Shown in pieces: positions 8,654-14,585 of a stretch of 14,585 bases of DNA (position 1 is the first letter of the stretch; the number at the start of each line of letters is the position of its first letter). Both the position numbers and the translations under genes were made by a program. The stretch comes from Streptosporangiaceae bacterium (GTDB lineage: Bacteria > Actinomycetota > Actinomycetes > Streptosporangiales > Streptosporangiaceae): the NCBI GenBank assembly GCA_030041195.1, contig JASHOI010000556.1:1-14585 (forward strand). The letters run 5' to 3'. The notes beneath the pieces were generated by a model, which saw nothing but the letters and a program-made list of their open reading frames with translations, was not told the origin of the DNA and searched no databases.

Positions 8654-9693
8654 CCGGCGTGGACAACGTGATTGAAACGCGCGACCTGCGCAAGAGCTTC
8701 GCGGCCAGGGGCGGAACTGGGCGGAAGGGCGGAAGTGGGCGGGTCGAGGCCGTGCGCGGGGTCAGCATCGACGTGCGCCGCGGCGAGATCTTCGGTTTCC
8801 TCGGCCCGAACGGCGCGGGCAAGACCACGACCCTGCGCATGCTGACCACGCTGCTGCCGATCGGTTCCGGCACCGCGACCGTGGCGGGCTTCGACGTCGC
8901 GCGGCAGCCGAAACAGGTGCGCGAGCGGATCGGCTACGTGAGCCAGCTCGGCGGCGCCGACGAGCTGGCCACCGGGCGGGAAAACCTGATCCTGCAGGGA
9001 CGGCTGTACGGTGCGGCCCGCGCGCAGGTGGCGCCACGCGCCGAGGAGCTGGCCACGCTGCTGGACCTCGCCGCGTTCGCCGACCGCCGGGTCAGCACCT
9101 ACTCGGGCGGGCAGCGCCGGCGGCTCGACATCGCGCTCGGCATCGTGCACGACCCGTCGGTGCTGTTCCTCGACGAGCCGAGCACCGGGCTTGACCCGCA
9201 GAGCCGGGCCAACCTCTGGGAGCACATCCGCTCGCTCCGCGAGCGCGGCACGACGGTGTTCCTGACCACGCACTACCTGGAGGAGGCCGACGTGCTCTGC
9301 GACCGGCTGATGATCATGGATCACGGCCAGATCGTCGCCGAGGGAACCCCGCGCGAGCTCAAGCAGCAGGTCGCGGGCGACGCGATCGTGATCAGCCTGC
9401 GAAAGGACAACCACGAGGCCGAGCGCGCCGCGCCGGTGCTGGCCGGCGAGCCCTACGTGCGGGAGCTCACCGCCGAAGACGGCCAGGTCCGGCTGTACGT
9501 CGACGACGGCGGCGCCGCGCTGCCGCAGCTGATCCGGCTGCTCGACGCCAGCGGCATCGGGGTCCGCTCGATATCCATGTCCGAGCCGACCCTTGACGAC
9601 GTCTTCCTGCGGCAGACCGGACGGTCGCTGCGCGACGGGGGCCAGGGCGGCGACGTGCCGGCCGGGTCCGAGGCTAAGGAGGTGGCCGCGTGA
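8650..9693 (+). CDS. DrrA-type ABC exporter ATP-binding protein
   Basis: ATPase of a drug or natural-product exporter, 347 residues from the GTG that overlaps the padR stop; AGGG is five bases upstream. Further in-frame GTGs at 8659 and 8668 are possible. Motifs: Walker A GPNGAGKTT (52-60), Q99 in YVSQLGG, signature YSGGQ (151-155), Walker B VLFLDEP (171-177), switch H208 in TTHYLEEAD. The C-terminal region (~240-325) ends in EPTLDDVFL, as in the daunorubicin-resistance DrrA family. Unusual: between RKSF and EAVRGVS, normally a short loop, about 13 glycine/arginine-rich residues are inserted, encoded by a short DNA repeat. Pairs with the permease that starts inside its stop codon. Confidence 0.9.
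   Translation: MTGVDNVIETRDLRKSFAARGGTGRKGGSGRVEAVRGVSIDVRRGEIFGFLGPNGAGKTTTLRMLTTLLPIGSGTATVAGFDVARQPKQVRERIGYVSQLGGADELATGRENLILQGRLYGAARAQVAPRAEELATLLDLAAFADRRVSTYSGGQRRRLDIALGIVHDPSVLFLDEPSTGLDPQSRANLWEHIRSLRERGTTVFLTTHYLEEADVLCDRLMIMDHGQIVAEGTPRELKQQVAGDAIVISLRKDNHEAERAAPVLAGEPYVRELTAEDGQVRLYVDDGGAALPQLIRLLDASGIGVRSISMSEPTLDDVFLRQTGRSLRDGGQGGDVPAGSEAKEVAA
8709..8743 (+). repeat. Short GGGCGGAA repeats inside the DrrA-like ATPase gene
   Basis: Three exact copies of GGGCGGAA start at 8709, 8719 and 8727, and a fourth partial copy (GGGCGG) starts at 8737. Spacing is 10, 8 and 10 bases, so the array is not a clean tandem. It encodes residues ~20-31 (rich in G, R, K, S, T), the extra loop near the N-terminus of the ATPase. 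It looks like slippage expansion in a permissive loop. Confidence 0.75.
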
Positions 9694-10451
9694 AGACGGC
9701 CAGGGATGTTGGCTTGCTGTTCCAGCGGTATCTCACCCAGTTGCTGCGCAACCCGGTCTGGGTCATCGTCGGGTTCTCCACCCCGATCCTGTACCTGGCG
9801 CTGTTCACCCCGCTGCTCAAGCGCCTGATCGGGTCGGGCGGGCTGCCCACCGGCAACGTGCTCGACCTGTTCCTGCCCGGGATCCTCTCGCTGCTGGCGT
9901 TCGCCACCGGGATCGGGCCGGGTTTCAACACGCTCTTCGAGCTGAAGGCCGGGGTGATCGAGCGGTTCCGGGTCACCCCGGCCAGCCGGTTCGCGATCCT
10001 CATCGGCCCGATCCTGGCCAGCATGCTGATGATGCTGGTGTTTGACGCGGCCGTGGTCGCGATCGCGTTCGGGTTCGGGTTCTCGGTGCACTGGGGCGGG
10101 CTGGCGGTGCTCGTCGTGCTGCTCGGGCTGCTCATGGTGACCGTGGCCGCGTGGTCGATCGCCACCGCGCTGGTCACGAAGGAGATCAGCGGCTTCGCCG
10201 CGATCGCCAACGGCATCAACCTGCCGATCCTGCTGCTGGCCGGCGTGCTGCTGCCGATCTCCCTCGGCCCGGCCTGGATGCGGGTGCTGGCGCACTTCAA
10301 CCCGCTGTACTACCTCGTCCAGGCATCCCGGGTGCTGGCAGGCGGCACGCTCTCGGGCACCGCGGTGTGGCAGGCGTTCGCCGTGCTGGTGCCGCTCTGC
10401 CTGCTGGTGCTCGCCTGGGCCACCCGCGTGTTCCGCACCGCGGTCGCTTGA
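9690..10451 (+). CDS. DrrB-type ABC-2 exporter permease
   Basis: Membrane half of the exporter, 253 residues, typical of DrrB/ABC-2 permeases. GTG start overlaps the ATPase stop (GTGA), with a strong GGAGG (9678-9682) seven bases upstream. Hydrophobic segments lie at about 22-46, 58-80, 101-126, 136-160, 170-191 and 226-246. Conserved family stretches include ERFRVTPASR (91-100), which faces the ATPase in this family, and NPLYYLVQASRVL (204-216). Together with the DrrA-like ATPase it should form a dimeric exporter in the plasma membrane. The exported compound cannot be read from the sequence; no biosynthesis genes are in the window. Confidence 0.9.
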   Translation: MKTARDVGLLFQRYLTQLLRNPVWVIVGFSTPILYLALFTPLLKRLIGSGGLPTGNVLDLFLPGILSLLAFATGIGPGFNTLFELKAGVIERFRVTPASRFAILIGPILASMLMMLVFDAAVVAIAFGFGFSVHWGGLAVLVVLLGLLMVTVAAWSIATALVTKEISGFAAIANGINLPILLLAGVLLPISLGPAWMRVLAHFNPLYYLVQASRVLAGGTLSGTAVWQAFAVLVPLCLLVLAWATRVFRTAVA

Positions 10452-10606
10452 CTACCTGGCGCGGGCAGCGCGGCCGGCATCGGGAACGGCCCGTCATCGG
10501 TGACAGCCCATCTAGCCAGACAACCAGAAGCGCCGAGCCGGGCGCTGATCTCCCCGATGACCCGTTCGCCATCGACTTGGCCGTGTCGGCGTTGAAGCCC
10601 CACCCG

Positions 10607-10759
10607 ATGCAGCGCCCAAGGTCAGCAAGGTGCCCGAACGCGGCGCGGAGCGCTTCGATCCCTGAGCAGATCAAGTCGCTCTCGGATCTGCACACGGCGG
10701 GGATACTGACCGATGGCGAATTCGCGGCAAAGAAGGCTGAATTGCTAGCCAGGATGTGA
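10607..10759 (+). pseudogene. SHOCT-domain remnant or mini-protein
   Basis: From ATG 10607 the frame gives 50 residues whose last ~32 (IPEQIKSLSDLHTAGILTDG, then EFAAKKAELLARM) are a clear SHOCT domain, the short C-terminal helical hairpin found at the end of many bacterial proteins. Normally another domain or a membrane segment precedes it. Here the upstream sequence in the same frame (from 10452) has no recognisable domain and no good SD precedes the ATG; a GTG at 10583 is an alternative start. I read it as the surviving end of a disrupted gene, though a free-standing SHOCT mini-protein cannot be excluded. It lies ~155 bp after the exporter permease on the same strand. Confidence 0.55.
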
Positions 10760-11476
10760 ACCTTCGGTTATCAAAATTCGTTCGCCTGGTGTCCGCAGTT
10801 GCCAGAATGCCCATCAAGCAGGAAGGGAAGGCAAGCAGGCGCTGGAACTTGCTAATTCCATCCGCCGGAAGTGGGACGACGCGTGAAGGCTCAGTCTACC
10901 CGCAGCGTTGCAGGGCAGGTCACCAATCTTCGCTTGTTTGGTGCAGCCCAAACTCAATGCGGGGCACCTTTTTTCGGGCGGCCCCGAGGCGGCTGACGGC
11001 GATCCAACCAGTAAAGAGCGCTGCTCCAGTCAACGCTGGTATCTGCCATTCCCTAAGTGGACCGCCTGAATAGCCGCTGAGCCAATTCAGGACCGTAACC
11101 AATTCAGTTATTACAGCACCAGCGATGACCGCAGCCATCTGCGGGTTGGTCCGCCGCCGCCGGGACTTGCGCGGCACGATGCCCATGGTACCAGGCACCT
11201 CGCTTTGCGTCGTCCTACCGATAACGATCTTTAAATGGCGAGGGTTGGTCTTTGCCCTGCGGTCGCATTCACGCTTGAGGTTGGAAGGGCGACACGTACG
11301 CTTAGCGGGCCATCCCCGGAGCCGGCCCCCCGAGGCCTTGTCGAAGGTATCGGGTTTTGCCGTTTGATTACAGCTGGGCCGGGCCAGCACCACACCTGCG
11401 AGCAGCGCGGCCGACAGGTACAGCAGAAGTCCTCGTACTCGCGCAGGACGCTCCGCCGACGGGCTGGGATAGCGAT
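10760..11476. other. Weakly coding stretch, visibly less GC-rich than its flanks
   Basis: More than 700 bp without a confidently recognisable gene. The only candidate is a small membrane protein on the minus strand (10920-11186). The remainder holds AT-containing patches (around 10755-10790, 10840-10860 and 11225-11236) that contrast with the GC-rich flanks. A continuous minus-strand frame runs from the candidate back to 11486 and includes one more hydrophobic stretch (RGLLLYLSAALLAGVVLA). Its composition is poor in the typical third-position G/C, and its start would lie in the toxin-antitoxin promoter. No tRNA, integrase or repeat was recognised. It looks like acquired or decayed DNA. Confidence 0.4.
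10920..11186 (-). CDS. Possible small two-helix membrane protein, unknown
   Basis: An 88-residue frame from ATG 11186. After a strongly basic start (RKSRRRR, 6-12) come two hydrophobic segments, about 17-37 (MAAVIAGAVITELVTVLNWLS) and 47-66 (WQIPALTGAALFTGWIAVSR), then a basic/polar tail (AARKKVPR). The charge pattern predicts both ends inside the cell. No good Shine-Dalgarno is seen and I recognise no family. The same frame is open much further upstream, so the start is uncertain, or this may be a decayed C-terminal part of a larger membrane protein. Confidence 0.35.
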   Translation of the reverse strand: MGIVPRKSRRRRTNPQMAAVIAGAVITELVTVLNWLSGYSGGPLREWQIPALTGAALFTGWIAVSRLGAARKKVPRIEFGLHQTSEDW

Positions 11477-11504
11477 CTAGTGTCATGTACATCACGTACA
11501 CTAG
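11477..11504. promoter_or_regulatory. Palindromic control region of the toxin-antitoxin operon
   Basis: Two overlapping inverted repeats lie just before the antitoxin ATG: outer arms CTAGTGT (11477-11483) and ACACTAG (11498-11504), and inner arms TGTAC (11486-11490) and GTACA (11496-11500). TACACT (11497-11502) fits a -10 box six bases before the ATG at 11509, so the mRNA may be leaderless; no clear -35 is seen. Phd/YefM antitoxins, alone or with toxin, bind such palindromes to repress their operon. Confidence 0.55.
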
Positions 11505-11508
11505 GATC

Positions 11509-11814
11509 ATGAGCGAGAACGCGCTGCCGCTGCCGTACGACGTGCAGGAGATGACCACGACCGAGGCCCGGAAACACCTGCCCGAATTGGTGAACATGGC
11601 CGCCTACGGCCACGTCACCACGGTGTTGACCCGCGATGGCCGCCGGCTCGCCCGCATCATCCCCGAGGAAGACGCCTGGGTGTACAGCCCCCCTTGGCAG
11701 CAGAAGCTCCAGGAGGCCGAGGCGGATCTGGCCGCCGGACAGGTCCGCCGGTTCGGCAGCGATGAGGAGTTCCTAGACCACCTGGACGCCATCGGCGGCG
11801 AGGCTGATGGGTGA
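11509..11814 (+). CDS. Phd/YefM-family type II antitoxin
   Basis: A 101-residue protein. The N-terminal part (VQEMTTTEARKHLPELVNMA, then TTVLTRDGRRLARIIPEEDA, about 12-56) has the Phd/YefM pattern: TTTEAR at the first strand/helix, a regular LPELV helix, then a strand with RDGRRLARI. This domain dimerises and binds operator DNA. The C-terminal part (~60-101), acidic and probably disordered alone, should wrap and neutralise the toxin. ATG 11509 is chosen because upstream in-frame starts fall inside the promoter palindrome; no proper SD is present, consistent with a leaderless transcript. The toxin gene overlaps its stop by 4 bp (GTGA), the usual antitoxin-first arrangement. Confidence 0.87.
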   Translation: MSENALPLPYDVQEMTTTEARKHLPELVNMAAYGHVTTVLTRDGRRLARIIPEEDAWVYSPPWQQKLQEAEADLAAGQVRRFGSDEEFLDHLDAIGGEADG

Positions 11815-12110
11815 AATACCAGACCACGGCCGGGTTCGACCTCGCCCTGGCCAAACTCCCCCGTGAACACCGCCGCCTCTTCATCGACGCCGTCCGAGCC
11901 CACCTCATCCCCGCGCTGACAGCCGGAGCACGTCGCGGCGAGGCACCCTGGCCCAGGCGCCTGCGGGTTCACAAGATCGGCGAGGTCTACTCACTGACGT
12001 GGAGCTTCACCGGCCCAGACGGCAGGGCGCTGTTCACCATCGCCCCCGACACCGATGGCGAACCACTCCTGTCCTGGCTGGCGATCGGTTACCACGACAT
12101 CTACCAATAG
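11811..12110 (+). CDS. RelE/ParE-superfamily toxin
   Basis: A 99-residue basic protein starting at the GTG inside the antitoxin stop; GAGG lies seven bases upstream. The layout fits a RelE/ParE-fold toxin: an N-terminal strand and helices (FDLALAKLPREHRRLFIDAV, 9-28), a basic loop (PRRLRVHKI, 48-56), the central strands EVYSLTWSF and RALFTI, and a C-terminal IGYHDIY (92-98). The C-terminal His-Asp and the basic loop residues are candidates for an mRNA-cleaving site, but RelE catalytic residues vary and I cannot assign the target. The call leans strongly on the partner antitoxin. Toxicity could be lost or the target could be gyrase rather than ribosomal mRNA. Confidence 0.75.
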   Translation: MKYQTTAGFDLALAKLPREHRRLFIDAVRAHLIPALTAGARRGEAPWPRRLRVHKIGEVYSLTWSFTGPDGRALFTIAPDTDGEPLLSWLAIGYHDIYQ

Positions 12111-12195
12111 GCCAAGAATGCCTAGTGCCGCGCGGGCTGCGTTTGCCCCGTCGGTGACGTGGCGGAGTCTTTGGTCGTGGGCGTGGTTGTTGCGC

Positions 12196-12554
12196 CAGGT
12201 TCAGCCGCTGAAAGCTGACGCTCTGCCCACCCAGCAGGCCTCGCAGGCCCTGATGGGGGATGTCGCCCGGCCACCCCTCAGCCACCGCCGCTGCGGCAGG
12301 CTGAACGTCGGCGGCCGGCCGCCCTTGCACCGGGGATACAGCCAGCCGAACCCATCGGCGCTGACGTTGCCGATCGCGTCACCGACCCGGTCCTGGCTGG
12401 TGAACCAGACCTTCGCGATCGCCGCCTGGGTCATGCCCGGCGCTGACAGCAGCACCATCTGCGCCCGCCGCCAGGTCAGCGCCGGCCCGCTGTCCCGGCG
12501 CACCATCGGCACCAGGCGGCGTCCCTCGCCATCGTCGATCTCACGCACCCGCAC
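12196..12554 (-). pseudogene. Decayed IS630-family transposase (N-terminal DNA-binding part)
   Basis: From GTG 12554 the frame gives the helix-turn-helix N-terminus of an IS630-type transposase: VREIDDGEGRRL, TWRRAQMVLLSAPGMTQAAI, SQDRVGDAI, ADGFGWLYPRCKGGRPPTFS and LPQRR (ending near 12285). The matching frame then breaks. In another frame the same strand continues with GDIPHQGLRGLLGGQSVSFQRL (about 12267-12200), which corresponds to a later part of the same family (usual form D-I-S-H-E-G-L-R...VSFQRL). So roughly 40 residues between the two parts are deleted, out of frame, and the whole C-terminal DDE catalytic domain is missing. No terminal inverted repeats were found. The element cannot transpose on its own. 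Confidence 0.8.
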
Positions 12555-12634
12555 CCGATCACTCCCCGGCCCCGTCGCACCGGCCAGCGCGCCGCGCGGA
12601 ACCCGCCGGCGGCATCACCTGGCAAGATCGCGGT

Positions 12635-13048
12635 ATGCAGATCCGGCGCATCACCCAGGCCGACGCGGTACACGCCGCAGGACATCTGTTCGACGACGCC
12701 ATCCGCGCCGAGGCCACCGACCGGTTCCTGGCCGATGAACGCCATCACCTGCTCATCGCCCAGGTGGACGGCGTCCCAGCCGGGATGGTCACCGGCGTTG
12801 AGATGACCCACCCCGACAAAGGCACCGAGATGTTCCTGTACGAGCTCGGGGTGCACCCGCCATTCCGCGGACGCGGCATCGGCCAGGCCCTGGTCAGCGC
12901 CCTTGCCAGCCTCGCGCGAGAACGCGGCTGCTACGGCATGTGGGTACTCACCGACACAGACAACACAGCAGCACAAGCGGTCTACACCCGGGCCGGCGGC
13001 ACACCAGAGCCGAACCAGATGATGCTCAGCTGGACATTCAACCGGTAG
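12635..13048 (+). CDS. GNAT N-acetyltransferase, AAC(3)-I-like
   Basis: Transfers an acetyl group from acetyl-CoA to an amine; 137 residues, one GNAT domain. The acetyl-CoA-binding motif A is clear: FLYELGVHPPFRGRGIGQAL (67-86), with the R-G-R-G-I-G pyrophosphate loop at 78-83. Motif B follows as TDTDNTAAQAVYTRAGG (106-122). The stretches YELGV and RGCYGMWV and the small size recall AAC(3)-I aminoglycoside acetyltransferases and their environmental relatives, but the acceptor cannot be proven and many such proteins do not confer resistance. ATG start has only a poor SD. It stands alone between an IS630 remnant and an apparently gene-free stretch, so it may have arrived as cargo. Confidence 0.85.
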   Translation: MQIRRITQADAVHAAGHLFDDAIRAEATDRFLADERHHLLIAQVDGVPAGMVTGVEMTHPDKGTEMFLYELGVHPPFRGRGIGQALVSALASLARERGCYGMWVLTDTDNTAAQAVYTRAGGTPEPNQMMLSWTFNR

Positions 13049-13609
13049 CAGCTGCCGGCACGGCAAACGTCGCCCGATGCGGCACCAGAAGAGTTCCCTC
13101 GCGCCCGAAGGCTTGCCGACAGCACCTCGAGCGCCGCCATCGCCGTGATGGGCGGGGCTGAACAGTGGCGATCCATCTGGTCGCCCTACCCTGATGCCCC
13201 GGTCCGGGGCCGCAAGTCCGCGGCAAGCCGACGGCAAGTCACCCACCAGCGGGCCGGGCGACCGTGGGGGGCATGGCTACCAAGCACGGGCACCCGCGGG
13301 AGTTCGGCCGGTGCGCCGCGGCGGTCGTGGCCGCAACCGGCGCCCACCGCCAGACGACGACGGCATCATCTGGCCGGGTGATCGCGGCCACCGCGCGGCA
13401 GGCTGCCGATCTGGCGACGCCGCCGAGGCGTTATCCCCCGTGCCCCCACGGGCACGGCAGAACCCATCCGGCGGGCCCCTTGCGGCAGTTGCTTTGCCAT
13501 CCCGATATCAAAGTGATATCACTTTAGTGAGGCACCGGATGACGGACGCGACGGCCGGAATGAAACGCCCTTCGCAACTAACAGCCCCGTCAAGAGAGAG
13601 GGTGTGACC
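13049..13609. other. Gene-free stretch between the GNAT gene and the second exporter
   Basis: About 560 bp. Several frames are open because of the high GC, including an 87-codon one (13264-13527), but none has a recognisable domain or good SD. A small hairpin covers the GNAT stop (13042-13058, CCGGTAG/CTGCCGG, one G-T pair, no U-run). The only strong signal is the palindrome at 13510-13525. The last ~100 bp probably form the promoter/leader of the exporter operon. Confidence 0.45.
13510..13525. promoter_or_regulatory. Perfect 16-bp palindrome upstream of the second exporter
   Basis: AAAGTGATATCACTTT is its own exact reverse complement, with no spacer, and is AT-rich in a GC-rich setting. It ends 84 bp before the exporter ATPase start. 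TTTGCC (13493-13498) followed after 18 bases by TATCAC (13517-13522) is a weak possible promoter that would place the palindrome over the -10. Such a site is most likely the operator of a dimeric regulator; no regulator gene is adjacent in the window, so the binding protein is encoded elsewhere. Confidence 0.6.
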
Positions 13610-14452
13610 ATGAAAGTGGCAGCGGACGAGGAGATGGTCATGGAACCAAGCGGCGCTGGCGGGCTTCCTCGCTACCAGGCCGAAGCGGACGGGTCGGCGG
13701 TCGCGGCGCGCGCGCTGCGGAAGAGCTTCGGCGACAAGGAGGCGGTGGCCGGCATCGACCTGCGGATCGCCGCTGGCTCCCTGGCCGGGCTGGTCGGGCC
13801 GAACGGCGCCGGCAAGACCACCACACTGTCGATGATGACCGGGCTGCTGCGGCCGGACGGCGGGCAGGTGCTGGTCAAGGGGCTGGACGTGTGGCAGAAC
13901 CCGCCCGCGGCCAAGGCGATCATGGGCGTGGTGCCGGCCGAGGTCAGGCTGTTCGAGCGGCTGTCCGGTGAGGAACTGCTGGAGTACGCCGGCCGCCTGC
14001 GCGGGCTGCCGGCAGGCGAGGCGCGGTCGCGGGCCGAGCAGCTGCTGGACGTGCTGGACCTGGCGGACGGCGCCAAGCGGCTGGTCGCGGACTACTCGAC
14101 CGGCATGCGCAAGAAGGCCGCGCTCGGCTGCGCGCTGATCCACAACCCCGCTGTGCTGTTCCTCGACGAGCCGCTCGAAGGCGTCGACCCGGTGTCCGCG
14201 GACGTGATCCGCCGTCTGCTGACCCGTTTCGTCGCTTCCGGCTCGACCGTGCTGTTCTCCAGCCACGTCATGGAGCTGGTCGAGCAGGTCTGCGACCACG
14301 TGTCGATCATCGACAAAGGCAAGATCGTGGTGACCGGCACCATCGACGAGGTTCGCGGTGGCAAGTCGCTGCAGCGGGCGTTCATCGATCTGGTGGGACC
14401 GCGCGCGACCGATGAGGAGGTGCTGTCGTGGCTCGGCTCCTCGTCCAGCTGA
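13610..14452 (+). CDS. ABC-2 type exporter ATP-binding protein
   Basis: A 280-residue ATPase. ATG 13610 is chosen because AGAGGG (13597-13602) is seven bases upstream; a GTG at 13604 is less well placed. Motifs: Walker A GPNGAGKTT (63-71), Walker B AVLFLDEP (181-188), switch H219. The signature is YSTGM (162-166) rather than LSGGQ, and the usual Q-loop glutamine appears replaced (VVPAEVRLFERLSGEE); both variants are common in ABC-2 exporter ATPases with this architecture, so it should be active. An N-terminal extension of ~28 residues precedes the domain. The next gene begins inside its 3' end (25-bp overlap), so the two form one transporter. Substrate unknown. Confidence 0.9.
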   Translation: MKVAADEEMVMEPSGAGGLPRYQAEADGSAVAARALRKSFGDKEAVAGIDLRIAAGSLAGLVGPNGAGKTTTLSMMTGLLRPDGGQVLVKGLDVWQNPPAAKAIMGVVPAEVRLFERLSGEELLEYAGRLRGLPAGEARSRAEQLLDVLDLADGAKRLVADYSTGMRKKAALGCALIHNPAVLFLDEPLEGVDPVSADVIRRLLTRFVASGSTVLFSSHVMELVEQVCDHVSIIDKGKIVVTGTIDEVRGGKSLQRAFIDLVGPRATDEEVLSWLGSSSS

Positions 14453-14585
14453 AGCTGCGCCTGCTCGGCAACGCGATGCGCGCGTCGGCCGGGGCCCGGG
14501 TCGCCTTCGTACTCAGCACGACCTTGGCGGCGCTGGTCGCGGGCGGCATCTTCTATCTCCTGGCCATCCTGCCCGGCGGCATCGC
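14428..14585 (+). CDS. Exporter permease, N-terminal part, cut by window end
   Basis: Starts at GTG 14428, with an excellent GAGGAGG (14414-14420) seven bases upstream inside the ATPase gene. The visible ~52 residues begin with a basic amphipathic stretch (VARLLVQLKLRLLGNAMRAS), followed by a hydrophobic helix (AFVLSTTLAALVAGGIFYLL, ~26-45). This is the expected start of the membrane subunit partnering the upstream ATPase. The exact permease family cannot be settled without the rest. Confidence 0.75.
   Translation, partial: MARLLVQLKLRLLGNAMRASAGARVAFVLSTTLAALVAGGIFYLLAILPGGI

Noticed and set aside
10756..11073. Plus-strand frame after the SHOCT segment
   Set aside because: No family resemblance and no SD; opposes the better minus-strand membrane-protein candidate.
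12055..12738. Plus-strand frame across the transposase relic
   Set aside because: Antisense of the IS630 remnant and an alternative frame of the GNAT gene; no domain.
13264..13527. Possible 87-residue gene in the gap before the second exporter
   Set aside because: No motif, no convincing SD, and it would end inside the palindromic control site.

Overview
The window is GC-rich chromosomal DNA with many GTG starts and one TTG start, purine-rich Shine-Dalgarno sequences, and GTGA stop/start overlaps. This fits a high-GC actinobacterium; I cannot name the genus. Most of it is ordinary actinobacterial content. I did not find a clearly undescribed system, and the oddities below are local.

Left part (1-1127, + strand): the tail of a calcineurin-like metallophosphoesterase, overlapped by a stand-alone protein with a ParB/sulfiredoxin-type N-terminal motif. 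It converges on the next block with an 8-bp tail overlap.

Sugar block (1120-6850, - strand): a LacI-family regulator followed by a lipoprotein binding protein, two permeases and an MsmK/UgpC-type ATPase. The order and sequence match the mycobacterial LpqY-SugA-SugB-SugC trehalose importer. A near-perfect LacI-type operator (6870-6883) lies 20 bp upstream of the regulator, just downstream of a plausible promoter. The whole block therefore looks like one auto-regulated trehalose (or similar disaccharide) uptake operon.

Middle (6991-10451): hisG (- strand, TTG start, long form with C-terminal regulatory domain) stands alone, with no hisE beside it. Divergent from it is a padR-drrA-drrB drug-exporter operon joined by two 4-bp GTGA overlaps. 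Its promoter carries a perfect inverted repeat over the -10 box, consistent with PadR autoregulation.

Accessory stretch (about 10452-13600): a SHOCT-domain remnant or mini-gene, a possible small two-helix membrane protein, a Phd/YefM-type antitoxin with a RelE/ParE-like toxin, a decayed IS630-family transposase, a GNAT acetyltransferase, and about 560 bp with no recognisable gene. This looks like an insertion-prone spot between two exporter operons.

Right edge (13610-14585): a second ABC-2 type exporter (ATPase complete, permease cut by the window end), preceded by a perfect 16-bp palindrome (13510-13525) that may be an operator.
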